A stretch of DNA of 64,000 nt from the NCBI RefSeq assembly GCF_900143235.1, contig NZ_FRDF01000004.1:1-64000 (forward strand), written 5' to 3'. Under the pieces are notes generated by a model. It had not been told where the DNA came from. It worked only from the letters and a program-made list of their open reading frames with translations, and ran no database searches. This document shows, in pieces, positions 14,636 through 24,307 of this stretch. Numbering within the stretch: the stretch's first letter is position 1; the number at the start of each line of letters is the position of its first letter. Source of the stretch: Erythrobacter sanguineus (GTDB taxonomy: Bacteria; Pseudomonadota; Alphaproteobacteria; Sphingomonadales; Sphingomonadaceae). A program made the position numbers and the translations under genes.

Positions 14636-15712
14636 ATGCATTTCACCCGCACGCCCCACCCCGCCCCCACGCCCGATGCCGCCCGCACTGCGCTGATCGC
14701 CGATCCCGGCTTCGGAACGGTGTTCACCGATCACATGGTGGTGATCGATTATGACGAGGCATTGGGCGGCTGGCAGACCCCGCATATCGGCCCGCGCCAG
14801 CCCATCCCGATGGACCCGGCGGCCAGCGTGCTGCATTATGCGCAGGAAATTTTCGAAGGGCTGAAAGCCTATCGCCACCCAGACGGCGGGCTCGGGCTGT
14901 TCCGGCCCGAAGCCAACGCCGCGCGCTTCAACGCCTCTGCCGAGCGGCTGGCCATGCCCCATCTCCCGCCCGAGCTGTTCCTTGCCGCGATCCGCGAATT
15001 GCTGGCTGCCGATGGCAACTGGTTCCCCGCGGTCGAGGGCGGCGCGCTGTATCTGCGCCCCTTCATGATTGCGACCGAGGCCTTCCTCGGCGTGCGCCCG
15101 GCGAAGCAATACAAGTTCATCGTGATCGCCAGCCCGGCGGGCAATTACTTCAAGTCCGGGGCCAAGGCAGTCAGCATCTGGATCTCAGACTACACCCGCG
15201 CCGCCCCCGGCGGCACCGGGGCGGCCAAGTGCGGCGGCAATTACGCCGCCAGCCTGGTCCCCACCGGGCAGGCCTTTGCCAAGGGCCATGATCAGGTGCT
15301 GTTCCTTGATGCGGTCGAACGCAAGTGGGTCGAGGAACTGGGCGGCATGAACCTGTTCTTCGTCTTTGCCGATGGCACGGTGATCACCCCGCCGCTGACC
15401 GGCACGATCCTGCCCGGCATCACCCGCAACAGCCTGATGGCGCTGCTGACCGAACAAGGGCTGACAGTATCCGAAGCCCCCTACTCCATCGACCAGTGGC
15501 GCGCGGATGCGCAAAGCGGACATCTGGTCGAAGTGATGGCCTGCGGCACGGCGGCGGTCGTCACCGCGGTCGGCACAGTCGCCGGGCCGGAGGGCGCGTT
15601 CACCATCGGCGCAGGCGGCATCGGCCAGACCACCGCGAAGCTGCGCGAAACACTGGTGGGCATCCAGACCGGGCGAATCGCCGATACGCATGCCTGGGTG
15701 ATGCGGGTTTGA
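14636..15712 (+). CDS. ilvE: Branched-chain amino acid aminotransferase
   Basis: 358 residues, full length, class IV PLP fold. Landmarks are LHYAQEIFEGLKAYRHPDGG, YLRPFMIATEAFLGV, the PLP lysine in GAAKCGGNYAASL, EELGGMNLFFVFADG, TPPLTGTILPGITRNSLM and the phosphate-binding AVVTAVGTV segment. It catalyses the last step of Ile/Leu/Val synthesis. Its stop overlaps the TTG start of the next gene (TTGA), and that gene overlaps a GST gene, giving a tightly coupled three-gene unit. Confidence 0.96.
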   Translation: MHFTRTPHPAPTPDAARTALIADPGFGTVFTDHMVVIDYDEALGGWQTPHIGPRQPIPMDPAASVLHYAQEIFEGLKAYRHPDGGLGLFRPEANAARFNASAERLAMPHLPPELFLAAIRELLAADGNWFPAVEGGALYLRPFMIATEAFLGVRPAKQYKFIVIASPAGNYFKSGAKAVSIWISDYTRAAPGGTGAAKCGGNYAASLVPTGQAFAKGHDQVLFLDAVERKWVEELGGMNLFFVFADGTVITPPLTGTILPGITRNSLMALLTEQGLTVSEAPYSIDQWRADAQSGHLVEVMACGTAAVVTAVGTVAGPEGAFTIGAGGIGQTTAKLRETLVGIQTGRIADTHAWVMRV

Positions 15713-16647
15713 TTGCAGTCGCCGCGCTCTACAAGTTCACGCCCTTTCCCGATCCTGAATCCCAGCGCGCCCCCCTGCTCGCCGCGTGCGAGGCGGTCGG
15801 GATCAAGGGCACGTTGCTGCTCGCCCGCGAGGGGATCAATGGCACCATCGCGGGCGGCGAGAACGCGATTGCGCAGGTGATCGCGCATATCCGTGCGCTG
15901 CCGGGGTGCGCTGATTGCGACGTGAAGTTCTCCCACGCACCCGAAATGCCGTTCTACCGCATGAAGGTGCGGGTGAAGCAAGAGATCGTCACGATGGGCG
16001 AACCCGATATCGACCCCACCCTGTCCGCCGGCCACTATGTCGATCCGCATGACTGGAACGCGCTGATCGCCGATCCGGACACCATCGTGATCGACACCCG
16101 CAATGATTACGAAGTTGCGGTCGGCAGTTTTGCGGGCGCGGTCGATCCGCAGACGCCGAGTTTCCGCGATTTTCCGGCATGGTTCCGCGAACACCGCGAG
16201 ACGCTCCTCGAAGGCAAAAAGAAGGTCGCGATGTTCTGCACCGGGGGCATCCGCTGCGAGAAATCGACCAGCTTTCTGCGCGCCGAGGGGATCGACGAGG
16301 TCTATCACCTCAAGGGCGGCATTCTGAAATATCTCGAGCAAGTGCCTGAGAACGAAAGCCTGTGGCAGGGTGAATGCTTTGTTTTCGATGAGCGGGTGAC
16401 AGTGCGCCACGGGCTTGAACAAGGCACCTTCCAGCTCTGCCGCGCCTGCCGCCGCCCGCTCGATGCCGCGGCCCTCGCCCATCCCGATTACAAGGACGGG
16501 GTGAGCTGCCCCGCCTGCATCACCGAACGCACACCCGAACAACGCGCCGGTTACGCCGAACGCCAGCGGCAGGATGCGCTGGCCCGGCAGCGCGGGGAAT
16601 TGCACGTCGGCGCGGTGCGGCCTGCCCCCAAACCTGACGCGCAATGA
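15709..16647 (+). CDS. trhO: tRNA uridine(34) 5-hydroxylase (rhodanese-domain, TrhO/YceA)
   Basis: 312 residues using TTG 15709, which overlaps the ilvE stop by four bases; no ATG lies near the conserved N-terminus (VAALYKFTPFPDPESQRAPLLAACEAVGIKGTLLLAREGINGTIAG). The central rhodanese domain (about residues 125-225) has VIDTRNDYEVAVGSFAGAVDP and the active-site loop MFCTGGIRCEKST with the catalytic Cys. A C-terminal zinc-like CRACRRPL...CPAC element follows. TrhO hydroxylates U34 of some tRNAs. The coupling to ilvE is odd functionally but clear in sequence. Confidence 0.93.
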   Translation: MIAVAALYKFTPFPDPESQRAPLLAACEAVGIKGTLLLAREGINGTIAGGENAIAQVIAHIRALPGCADCDVKFSHAPEMPFYRMKVRVKQEIVTMGEPDIDPTLSAGHYVDPHDWNALIADPDTIVIDTRNDYEVAVGSFAGAVDPQTPSFRDFPAWFREHRETLLEGKKKVAMFCTGGIRCEKSTSFLRAEGIDEVYHLKGGILKYLEQVPENESLWQGECFVFDERVTVRHGLEQGTFQLCRACRRPLDAAALAHPDYKDGVSCPACITERTPEQRAGYAERQRQDALARQRGELHVGAVRPAPKPDAQ

Positions 16648-17276
16648 CCGCGCTCCCCGTCCTCTACTCCTTCCGCCGATGCCCCTATGCGATGCGGGCG
16701 CGCATGGCCTTGTGGACGGCGGAAATCGCGGTGGAATTGCGCGAGGTGAAGCTGGCCGCCAAGCCGCCCGAACTCATCGAAGCCTCCCCCAAGGCAACCG
16801 TGCCGGTGCTGGTGCTAAGCGATGGAACCGTGATCGACGAAAGCCTCGCCATCATGCGCTGGGCATTGGCGCAAAACGACCCCGAACACTGGCTGGCGGG
16901 CGATGATGCGGCGCTGATCGGGCGCAATGATGGCACCTTCAAACACCACCTCGACCGCGCCAAATATCCGGGCCGGTATCAGGAAGAGGACGGCACCGAT
17001 CACCGCGCCGCAGCACTCGCCCTGCTCCACCCGCTGGAGGCCCGACTGGAGAACGCGCCCTTTCTGTGCGGCGACACGCGCAGCCTGACCGATATCGCGC
17101 TGTTCCCCTTCATCCGCCAGTTCGCCCATATCGATCCCGAATGGTTCGCCGCCCAACCCCTGCCGCGTCTTCAGGCGTGGCTGGAACAGCACAAGGCATC
17201 AGACCTGTTCGCCAGCATCATGCCCAAATTCGTGCCATGGAAAGCGGACCACGCGCCGATCCGTTTCGGACCATAA
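16644..17276 (+). CDS. Glutathione S-transferase-like protein
   Basis: 210 residues, starting in an ATGA overlap with trhO. The thioredoxin-fold N-terminus has YSFRRCPYAMRARMALW, a CPYA active-site-like motif close to glutaredoxin-2 and stringent-starvation-type GSTs, followed by the VPVLVLSDGTVIDESLAIMRW glutathione-site segment. Residues 85-210 are the helical C-terminal domain. Probable glutathione-dependent thiol chemistry in the cytoplasm; the substrate is unknown. Confidence 0.88.
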   Translation: MTALPVLYSFRRCPYAMRARMALWTAEIAVELREVKLAAKPPELIEASPKATVPVLVLSDGTVIDESLAIMRWALAQNDPEHWLAGDDAALIGRNDGTFKHHLDRAKYPGRYQEEDGTDHRAAALALLHPLEARLENAPFLCGDTRSLTDIALFPFIRQFAHIDPEWFAAQPLPRLQAWLEQHKASDLFASIMPKFVPWKADHAPIRFGP

Positions 17277-17368
17277 GCAGATGGCGCGCTGCCGGATAAC
17301 CGCAACGGGTCGCAAGCCGAAGGTCGGTTGTCCTGATCCATTATTGCCACCAGGTCGCAAACCACCCC

Positions 17369-18271
17369 TCACCCCTCCCCAGCCGCCAACCCGTCGCGAA
17401 ACGCTTCGACCAGCCAGCTTGCCGCCGGGCCAAGCCGGGTGTCGCGCCGCCACAAGGCTGAAAGACCATAATGCGCGCCCGGTTTTTCGGGCAGATCAAG
17501 CTCCACCAGCGTCCCGGCCGCCAGATCGCCTGCCACCATGGCGCGCGGCATATTGCCCCAGCCCAGCCCCTCTTTCAGCAGCGAATGCTTTGCCCCCAGA
17601 TCGCCCAGCCGCCATGTCAGCGGGCTAAGCACGGAAAATTCGCGGCCTTCGGTCAGCGGTGAACGATCCGTCAGCACCAGTTGCAGGTGGCGGCGGCTTT
17701 CTCCCGGTGCGACACCCGCTTGCACAAGGGGGTGGGACGGCGCCGCAACCGGGATCAGATCGATTGCGCCCACCGCCTGCCGTTCCAGCGAAGGTTGATC
17801 GCCGATCACCGGGCCACCGATCGCCAGATTCGCCCCGCCCTCGATCAGGCACGCGGCAACCGCACCCAGCCCTTCGATCCGCAAGGTCAGCGCGCAGGTC
17901 GGGAATATCTGCCGGAACTTCCCCAGCGCCCGCGCGGTGACTTCAGCCGGCACCATCACATCGACCACCAGCGTCAGCGCAGGTTCCTGCCCGGCATGGA
18001 GCGAGCGCGCCTTGGCCAGCAGCGCGTCCACCCCGTCTGCAACCCCGCGCGCTTCGGCCAGCAGCCCCTCGCCCGCCGCCGTCAGCACCGGGCGGCGCGA
18101 TCCTTCGCGGTCGAACAGGCTGACCGCCAGTTGGGCTTCGAGTTGCGCAATGCCGTAAGAGACCGCCGAGACAGCGCGCCCCATCGCCCGCGCCGCGCCG
18201 CCAAAGCTGCCATATTCGGCCACGGCGACAAAAATGCGCAATTGATCCAGCGTGGGTTCACCGATCTTCAT
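17369..18271 (-). CDS. LysR-family transcriptional regulator
   Basis: 300 residues from ATG 18271. The winged helix-turn-helix is at residues 5-65 (PTLDQLRIFVAVAEYGSFGGAARAMGRAVSAVSYGIAQLEAQL), followed by the periplasmic-binding-like effector domain. It is divergent from a pirin gene. A perfect 21-bp palindrome lies 7 bases upstream of its start and next to a TTGACA promoter element pointing to pirin, the classical layout for a LysR regulator controlling itself and a divergent target. Confidence 0.92.
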   Translation of the reverse strand: MKIGEPTLDQLRIFVAVAEYGSFGGAARAMGRAVSAVSYGIAQLEAQLAVSLFDREGSRRPVLTAAGEGLLAEARGVADGVDALLAKARSLHAGQEPALTLVVDVMVPAEVTARALGKFRQIFPTCALTLRIEGLGAVAACLIEGGANLAIGGPVIGDQPSLERQAVGAIDLIPVAAPSHPLVQAGVAPGESRRHLQLVLTDRSPLTEGREFSVLSPLTWRLGDLGAKHSLLKEGLGWGNMPRAMVAGDLAAGTLVELDLPEKPGAHYGLSALWRRDTRLGPAASWLVEAFRDGLAAGEG

Positions 18272-18277
18272 AGAAAC

Positions 18278-18298
18278 ATGTTCGGATAATCCGAACAT
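18278..18298. promoter_or_regulatory. LysR operator candidate, perfect 21-bp palindrome
   Basis: ATGTTCGGAT-A-ATCCGAACAT, containing a T-N11-A core. A TTGACA hexamer (18300-18305) abuts it on the pirin side; the matching -10 is weak. Confidence 0.8.
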
Positions 18299-18388
18299 CT
18301 TGACAAGTTTTATCGCACTTATCCGTTCAATTCGCTGCGCCTATCTCATTCCCAACAAGGACACCCCACGGAAATAGGGAGACACGCC

Positions 18389-19090
18389 ATGATCGAACTG
18401 CGTCCCTTCAACACCCTCGGCGCTGCCAACCACGGCTGGCTTGACGCGCATCATCATTTCTCTTTCGCCAATTACCACGATCCCGCCCGCGTCCACTGGG
18501 GCGCTTTGCGGGTCTGGAATGATGACCGCATCGCCCCCGGCACCGGCTTTCCGACCCATCCGCACAACGACATGGAAATCATCACCTATGTTCGCACCGG
18601 CGCGATCACCCACCGCGATTCGATGGGCAATGAAGGCCGCACCGAAGCGGGCGATGTGCAGGTGATGAGCGCGGGCAGCGGCGTGCGTCATTCGGAATAT
18701 AATCTCGAAGACACGGAAACCACGCTGTTCCAGATCTGGATCATCCCGGATGAACGCGGCGGCGAACCGGGCTGGGGGGCCCGCCAGTTCCCCAGGGAGG
18801 GGCGCGAAGGCGCATTCGTCCCGCTTGCCAGCGGCGCGGCGGATGATGACAACGCACTGAAAATCCGGGCGGATGCGCGGGTCCTGGGCGCGACGATCAA
18901 GGCAGGAGAAAGCGTGACCTACGTGCCACGTTCGGCAGACCGCCGGCTCTACCTCGTGCCCGCCACCGGCAAGGTCCGGATTGGCGAGGTCGAGGCGGAG
19001 GCACGTGACGGTGTCGCCATCACCGCGCTCGACCGCGTCACCATCACCGCGCTCGAAGACAGCGAAGTGGTGCTGGTCGACGCAGCCTGA
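18389..19090 (+). CDS. Pirin family protein (YhhW-like, cupin)
   Basis: 233 residues. The pirin N-terminal cupin is clear: GWLDAHHHFSFANYHDP, PGTGFPTHPHNDMEIITYVRTGAITHRDSMG (the metal-binding His cluster H-H-E), and GDVQVMSAGSGVRHSEYN. The C-terminal half ends the double-stranded beta-helix. Pirins of this group can act as quercetin 2,3-dioxygenases or as redox-sensing cofactors. It lies downstream of the LysR operator and upstream of an azoreductase, consistent with a quinone/electrophile response unit. Confidence 0.93.
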   Translation: MIELRPFNTLGAANHGWLDAHHHFSFANYHDPARVHWGALRVWNDDRIAPGTGFPTHPHNDMEIITYVRTGAITHRDSMGNEGRTEAGDVQVMSAGSGVRHSEYNLEDTETTLFQIWIIPDERGGEPGWGARQFPREGREGAFVPLASGAADDDNALKIRADARVLGATIKAGESVTYVPRSADRRLYLVPATGKVRIGEVEAEARDGVAITALDRVTITALEDSEVVLVDAA

Positions 19091-19195
19091 GCGTCTTTCC
19101 CCCTCCTCTCGGGGAGGGAAGATTTACCCCCGGAGCCGGCTGGCCCCCCCCTCGCCAGCCGGCTCCACCCTGCCTTGCACCGAAGGATCACCGCC

Positions 19196-19792
19196 ATGAG
19201 CACCATTCTCTACCTCACCGCCAGCATCCGCAGCGAAAGCGAGAGCGTTTCGCGCGGGCTGGGCCAGCGGCTTGTCGATGGCCTTGCCGCCAGAACCGGC
19301 GCTGCTGTCATCACCCGCGATCTGGCCGCGGATGATCTGCCCCATGTCAGCGCCGCACGCTTCGCCGCGAACCTGACTCCCTCTGCCGAGCGCACGCCCG
19401 AACAGGCAGACCTTGCCGCCATCGCTGACACGCTGATCGCGGAATTGCAGGCCGCCGACATCATCGTGATCGCCTCGCCGATCTACAATTTCGGTGCGCC
19501 TGCCAGCCTCAAGGCATGGGCCGATCTGGTCGCGCGGGCGGGCACCACGTTCCGCTACACCGCAACCGGCCCCGAAGGGCTGCTGACGGGCAAGAAGGCC
19601 TATCTCGCCATCGCCAGCGGCGGCACTCCGGTGGGCAGCGATATCGACTTCATGAGCCGCTGGCTGACCTTTTTCCTCGGCTTTCTCGGCATCGCCGACG
19701 TGGACATCGTCGCCGCCGACGCCATCATGGGCGAAGGCGGCGAGGCGAAGATTGCCGCGGCACAGGACGCCGCCATCGGACTTGCTGCCTGA
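19196..19792 (+). CDS. azoR: FMN-dependent NADH:quinone/azo reductase
   Basis: 198 residues from ATG 19196 with AAGGA upstream. It is a flavodoxin-like fold: the N-terminal ILYLTASIRSESESVSRGLG is the FMN phosphate loop, ASPIYNFGAPASLKAWADLVARAGTTFRYTATGPEGLLTGKKAYLAIASGGTPVGS is the family core, and WLTFFLGFLGI is the C-terminal part. AzoR reduces quinones and azo compounds with NADH. With pirin upstream (105 bases) it probably belongs to the LysR regulon. Confidence 0.93.
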   Translation: MSTILYLTASIRSESESVSRGLGQRLVDGLAARTGAAVITRDLAADDLPHVSAARFAANLTPSAERTPEQADLAAIADTLIAELQAADIIVIASPIYNFGAPASLKAWADLVARAGTTFRYTATGPEGLLTGKKAYLAIASGGTPVGSDIDFMSRWLTFFLGFLGIADVDIVAADAIMGEGGEAKIAAAQDAAIGLAA

Positions 19793-19888
19793 TAACGCGC
19801 ATCACCACGCGTTACTCTTGCGGTAGCGGCACGGGGCCATAAGTGCCGAAATTGATGCTTGCGTGACGCAACAGGGCAGGATCGCCCG

Positions 19889-20788
19889 TCAGAGCCGGTT
19901 ACGGACCAGCAGCGGTTTGAAGATGTTGCGGCTCGGGCGGATCACGATGATCGCCACGCCGACCAGCGCCAGGGCACCGCCCGCCAGCAATGGCCAGCCG
20001 ATCTCATCGCCCGTCAGCCATGTCCCGAAGGCAATCGTCAGCAGCGGGGTGAGCAGCGTCAGCGGTACGATCAGGTTGGCATCATGCGTCTGGAACAGCT
20101 TGAAATAAGCCGAATGCGCGCCAACCGAGACCACCAGCCCCGCAAACACGACGCAGGCCCCAATCGCCAGCGGCGCCGCACGCATTGCCTCGACCTGCCC
20201 ATTTTCCAGCGCCAGTGTCGCGGGCAGCATGACCGCCAGCGAGGCCAGCGCCGCCCAGGCCTGAAGCGCGACCGAGCCAATCGCCAGCCGTTTGACGAAG
20301 ACCGAGGCGAAGGCGCCCATCAGCACGCCGCCGAACGCGAAGGCGAGGCCCACAAGGCTGCCCGATGCCGAAGGCGAACCGATCGCCAGCCCCACCCCGC
20401 CCAGCGCCAGCGCCATGCCAATGCCGCGCCGCCAGCGCACTTCCTCGCCCAGAAACAGGATCGCGAACAGCACGGTGAGCGGCGCGCCCGCAAGGTTGAC
20501 GATTCCCACCGCCGAAGGACTGGCTGTCTGCAACCCGACAAACTGCAGGCCGAAACTGCCTCCGGTGACCGCAAAGCCGACAATCAGCACCAGCGGCAGG
20601 CGCGCCGGGATCTGCCGCAGCAGCGGGAACAATACCACCAGCACCATCAGCGATCGCAGCACGGTGTAGAACAGCGGCGGCAGGCCGAGCGTGCTCACCG
20701 CAATCTTGCTGACCACGACATTCATGGCCCAGGCGATGTTGCAGAACAACATGATCGCCAGCGCCGACAGAGGCAGGTTTGCGGGCAT
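19889..20788 (-). CDS. EamA/DMT-family transporter
   Basis: 299 residues with ten predicted membrane helices in two five-helix EamA repeats (residues about 8-145 and 155-290). NIAWAMNVVVSKIAV and PLFYTVLRSLMVLVVLFPLL in the first repeat and LTPLLTIAFGTWLTGDEI in the second are typical. Members export amino acids or metabolites; the substrate cannot be read from sequence. Its ATG overlaps the nadE stop at a single base, so it is co-translated with nadE. Confidence 0.9.
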   Translation of the reverse strand: MPANLPLSALAIMLFCNIAWAMNVVVSKIAVSTLGLPPLFYTVLRSLMVLVVLFPLLRQIPARLPLVLIVGFAVTGGSFGLQFVGLQTASPSAVGIVNLAGAPLTVLFAILFLGEEVRWRRGIGMALALGGVGLAIGSPSASGSLVGLAFAFGGVLMGAFASVFVKRLAIGSVALQAWAALASLAVMLPATLALENGQVEAMRAAPLAIGACVVFAGLVVSVGAHSAYFKLFQTHDANLIVPLTLLTPLLTIAFGTWLTGDEIGWPLLAGGALALVGVAIIVIRPSRNIFKPLLVRNRL

Positions 20789-22881
20789 CAGGTGGCAGTG
20801 TCGCCGAATACCTCGTCCACGACATCGGAGGGCAGGCTCTCACGCAATTCCTCGCGCCACACGGTGGCGACCGCATCCGATGGCGCGCGCCAGTCGCCGC
20901 GCGGGGACAGCGCGCCGGCCGAAGACACCTTCGGCCCGTTGGGCAGCGCAGAACGCTTGAACTGGGAAAAGCCAAAGAAGCGGTGCAGGAACTTGTCGAG
21001 CCAATCGGCGATGGTCGCCAGATCATAGGTGTTCTTGCGCGCATCAGGAAAGCCCGCCGGCCACAGCCCGCCATCGCGCGTCCGCCATGCATGCAATGCC
21101 AGAAACGCCACCTTCGAAGGGCGCTGGCCGTAACGGATCACGTGGTGGAGGAAGAAGTCGTTCAATTCATACGGTCCCACCAGCTCCTCGGTCGACTGGA
21201 TCTGCCCGTCGGCACCCGGCGGCACCAGTTCTGGCGAAATCTCGGTATCGAGGATCGCGCCCAGCACCTCGCCACAGGCATTGGTGAACTGGCCGGTCTG
21301 GATCACCCAGCGAATCAGATACTGGATCAGGGTCTTGGGAACGCCCGCATTGACCCCGTAATGGCTCATGTGATCGCCCACGCCATAGGTGCACCAGCCC
21401 AGCGCCAGTTCGGACAGATCGCCGGTGCCCACGACAAAGCCATGATGCTGGCCCGCGAGGCGGAACAGGTAATCGGTGCGCAGGCCCGCCTGCACGTTTT
21501 CGAAGGTCACGTCATGCACCGGCTCGCCGCTGGCGAAGGCATGGCCGATATCCTCCAGCATCTTGGTCGCCGCCGGACGGATATCGATTTCTCCAGCGGT
21601 GATCTGCATCGCTTCCATCAGGCGGTGGGCGTTGTCTTTGGTGCCTTGCGACGTGCCGAACCCCGGCATGGTGTAGCCGCGAATGGTGGTGCGCGGCAGG
21701 CCCAGCCGGTCACACGCCTTGGCGGCCACGATCAGCGCGTGGGTGGAATCGAGCCCTCCCGAAATCCCGATCACGAGGCTTTTCGCGCCGGTCGCCTCGA
21801 TCCGCCGCATCAGCGCGTCGACCTGGATGTTGAACGCCTCGTAGCAGTCTTCGTCCAGCCGTTCGGGCCGGTGGGGCACGAAGGGGAAGCGCGCGACCGG
21901 GCGGAGAAGGCCGATATCGCCCCCGGCATAGGCGTGCTCGAAGATGATCCGGCGATAGGAATCCTCGGGGTGGCCCGCGGCCTCGGCCGCATCGGTGAAG
22001 GTCTGGTTGCGCAGGCGTTCGGCAGCGATGCGGTCGGTGTCGATATCGATCACGCATAACTCGCCCGCAAGATCAAACCGCGCGCTTTCGGCCAGCAGAT
22101 CGCCCATTTCGTAGATCACGCCCTGCCCGTCCCATGCCAGATCGGTGGTGCTCTCGCCGTGGCCGCTGGCCGAATAGACATAGGCGGCAATGGCACGGGA
22201 GGCGGATGATCGGCAGTGCAGATGGCGATCATCCGCGCGTCCGATGGTGATCGGAGAGGCGGAAAGGTTGCACAGGATCAGCGCGCCAGCCAGCGCCGCT
22301 GTCATCCCCGGAGGGATCGGCGCCCAGAAATCCTCGCAGATTTCGACCCCGAAACGAAAGCCGGGAAGATTGGCGGCGGCAAACACCAGATCGGTGCCAA
22401 ACGGCACTTCCTCGCCCGCCACTGCGATCCACAGATCGGTGCAGCCCCGGCCATGCGCGAAATAACGCTTTTCGTAGAATTCGCGGTAATTGGGCAGGAA
22501 ACTCTTGGGCACCACGCCAAGCAATTCGCCGCCCGCGATCACCAGCGCGCAATTGTACAACTTGCCCCCGCGCCGCAGCGGCGCGCCCAGCACCAAGACC
22601 GGCGCAAGCTCGGCCGAAGCCGCAATCACCTCGGCCACCGCCTGTTCGACCCGGTCAAGCAAGGCGTCCTGCAACAGCAGGTCATCAATCGCATAGGATG
22701 ACAAGGTCAGTTCGGGGAACACCACCAGATCAACCTGCGCGGCGTGGGCCTTGCGCGCCTCGTCCAGCACGCCTGCGGTGTTGAAGGCGACATCGGCCGG
22801 GCGCGCGCAGGGGGTCGCTGTCGCCACCCGCACAAAGCCGTGGGCGTGCATGTCGAAAAAGGGGTGCGATGTCTCGCTCAT
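20788..22881 (-). CDS. nadE: Glutamine-dependent NAD(+) synthetase
   Basis: 697 residues. Residues 1-290 are a nitrilase-type glutaminase (VVFPELTLSSYAIDD with the catalytic Glu, a Lys region, and GVEICEDFWAPIPPG with the catalytic Cys). The remainder is the NAD synthetase ATP-pyrophosphatase domain with the P-loop VIGISGGLDSTHALIVA, and the C-terminal MSHYGVNAGVPKTLIQYLIRW and SKVAFLALHAWRTRDG. It amidates nicotinate adenine dinucleotide, the last step of NAD synthesis. Full length. Confidence 0.97.
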   Translation of the reverse strand: MSETSHPFFDMHAHGFVRVATATPCARPADVAFNTAGVLDEARKAHAAQVDLVVFPELTLSSYAIDDLLLQDALLDRVEQAVAEVIAASAELAPVLVLGAPLRRGGKLYNCALVIAGGELLGVVPKSFLPNYREFYEKRYFAHGRGCTDLWIAVAGEEVPFGTDLVFAAANLPGFRFGVEICEDFWAPIPPGMTAALAGALILCNLSASPITIGRADDRHLHCRSSASRAIAAYVYSASGHGESTTDLAWDGQGVIYEMGDLLAESARFDLAGELCVIDIDTDRIAAERLRNQTFTDAAEAAGHPEDSYRRIIFEHAYAGGDIGLLRPVARFPFVPHRPERLDEDCYEAFNIQVDALMRRIEATGAKSLVIGISGGLDSTHALIVAAKACDRLGLPRTTIRGYTMPGFGTSQGTKDNAHRLMEAMQITAGEIDIRPAATKMLEDIGHAFASGEPVHDVTFENVQAGLRTDYLFRLAGQHHGFVVGTGDLSELALGWCTYGVGDHMSHYGVNAGVPKTLIQYLIRWVIQTGQFTNACGEVLGAILDTEISPELVPPGADGQIQSTEELVGPYELNDFFLHHVIRYGQRPSKVAFLALHAWRTRDGGLWPAGFPDARKNTYDLATIADWLDKFLHRFFGFSQFKRSALPNGPKVSSAGALSPRGDWRAPSDAVATVWREELRESLPSDVVDEVFGDTAT

Positions 22882-23058
22882 GATGGGCGCGCGCTCCGGG
22901 TGGTTGTCCGCTGCCTCTAGCGCCTAATCCTTTCGCTTCCTAGCATGCGCCGCAAAAGTCCTGCTTTGGTCAAGCCAAGCCATTCGATTGTCACCGGAGC
23001 TTGCGCCTGTGCGAACAAGGCTGCAAGTGATCCAGTACCAACAAGGAGCCGCACGCCC

Positions 23059-23925
23059 ATGGCCGATCCCACCTACACCCCGCCCAAGGTCTGGAACCCC
23101 GATACCGTGTCCGGCGGGCGCTTTGCCGGGATCAACCGCCCGACCGCAGGGGCGCGCGAGGACAAGGCGCTGCCGGAAGGCGACAATCCCTTCCAGCTCT
23201 ATTCGCTCGCCACGCCCAACGGGGTGAAGGTGACGGTGATGCTGGAGGAATTGCTCGACGCGGGCCATGCCGGGGCCGAATATGACGCCTTCACCATCAA
23301 TATCGGCGAAGGCCAACAATTCACCAGCGGCTTTGTCGCGGCCAATCCCAATTCCAAGATCCCGGCGCTGATCGACAAGAGCGGCCCCGTGCCGTTCCGC
23401 GTGTTCGAAAGCGGGGCGATCCTCGTCCATCTGGCCGAAAAGTTCCGTGCCTTCCTGCCCGCCGATCCGGCGGCCCGCGCGGAGGTCTTGTCCTGGGTGT
23501 TCTGGCAGGTCGGCACCGGCCCCTTCATCGGCGGCGGGTTCGGCCACTTCTATGCCTATGCGCCGGAGAAATACGAATATCCCATCAACCGCTATGCGAT
23601 GGAGGTGAAGCGCATCTTCGATGTCGCCGACCAGCGGCTCGCGGATAGCCGGTTCCTGGGCGGGGATGACTACACCATTGCCGATATCGCCAACTGGCCG
23701 TGGCTTGCGCCGTTTGTGGCGGGGCAGATCTACAATGATGCCAAAACCTTCCTTGCGATCGACGCATACAAGAACGTGGCCCGCTGGGCACGCGAGATCG
23801 CCGCGCGCCCGGCAGTGAAACGCGGGCGGATCGTCAACAAGACCTGGGGCGAGGATGATACCCAGCTGCGCGAACGCCGCGGACCGGGCGATTTCGATGG
23901 CAAGAACCTCGACTGGACGTTCTGA
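23059..23925 (+). CDS. yghU: YghU-type glutathione S-transferase / disulfide-bond oxidoreductase
   Basis: 288 residues from ATG 23059 (AAGGAGC upstream), close to the family's usual length. It has the typical N-terminal extension YTPPKVWNPDTVSGGRFAGINRPTAG, then the thioredoxin-like domain (FQLYSLATPNGVKVTVMLEEL, SKIPALIDKSG, VFESGAILVHLAEK) and the helical domain with GPFIGGGFGHFYAYAPEKYEYPINRY. YghU-type enzymes bind two glutathiones and reduce disulfides and peroxides. It is divergent from nadE. Confidence 0.95.
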   Translation: MADPTYTPPKVWNPDTVSGGRFAGINRPTAGAREDKALPEGDNPFQLYSLATPNGVKVTVMLEELLDAGHAGAEYDAFTINIGEGQQFTSGFVAANPNSKIPALIDKSGPVPFRVFESGAILVHLAEKFRAFLPADPAARAEVLSWVFWQVGTGPFIGGGFGHFYAYAPEKYEYPINRYAMEVKRIFDVADQRLADSRFLGGDDYTIADIANWPWLAPFVAGQIYNDAKTFLAIDAYKNVARWAREIAARPAVKRGRIVNKTWGEDDTQLRERRGPGDFDGKNLDWTF

Positions 23926-23999
23926 ATGCGAGGGCGGCACCAATCCGCATCGCCGCCCCTTCACAACGCAAAATCACGCGCTATAGAGCGCGGCTCTGC

Positions 24000-24074
24000 T
24001 GGGGTGTAGCCAAGCGGTAAGGCAGCGGTTTTTGGTACCGCCATGCGCAGGTTCGAATCCTGCCACCCCAGCCA
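24000..24074 (+). tRNA. tRNA-Gln (anticodon TTG)
   Basis: Full cloverleaf with the 3' CCA encoded: acceptor TGGGGTG/CACCCCA, D arm GCC-AAGCGGTAA-GGC, anticodon arm GCGGT-TTTTGGT-ACCGC with TTG anticodon, T arm GCAGG-TTCGAAT-CCTGC. The 5' acceptor base at 24000 pairs with A24070; G24071 is the discriminator. Confidence 0.97.
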
Positions 24075-24307
24075 GTTCCCCGCGATTTTCCGCTTCATGA
24101 CCCGAGAGTGCACGCTCTGCGTGGGCTAACCCGTGCGGTTCGATTCTGCGGCGCATGTGACGCCGGCGGCGCTGTGCGCATTTTGCGTTTTCGTCTGCGG
24201 GGATCGGGACATTTACGAAGGGAATCGCTTATCCGTCGGGCGCAAATTGACCTCCCGGAAAACTGCCACGCAAACTGCGACGGCACAGCAAGGATAAGGA
24301 AATTGTC

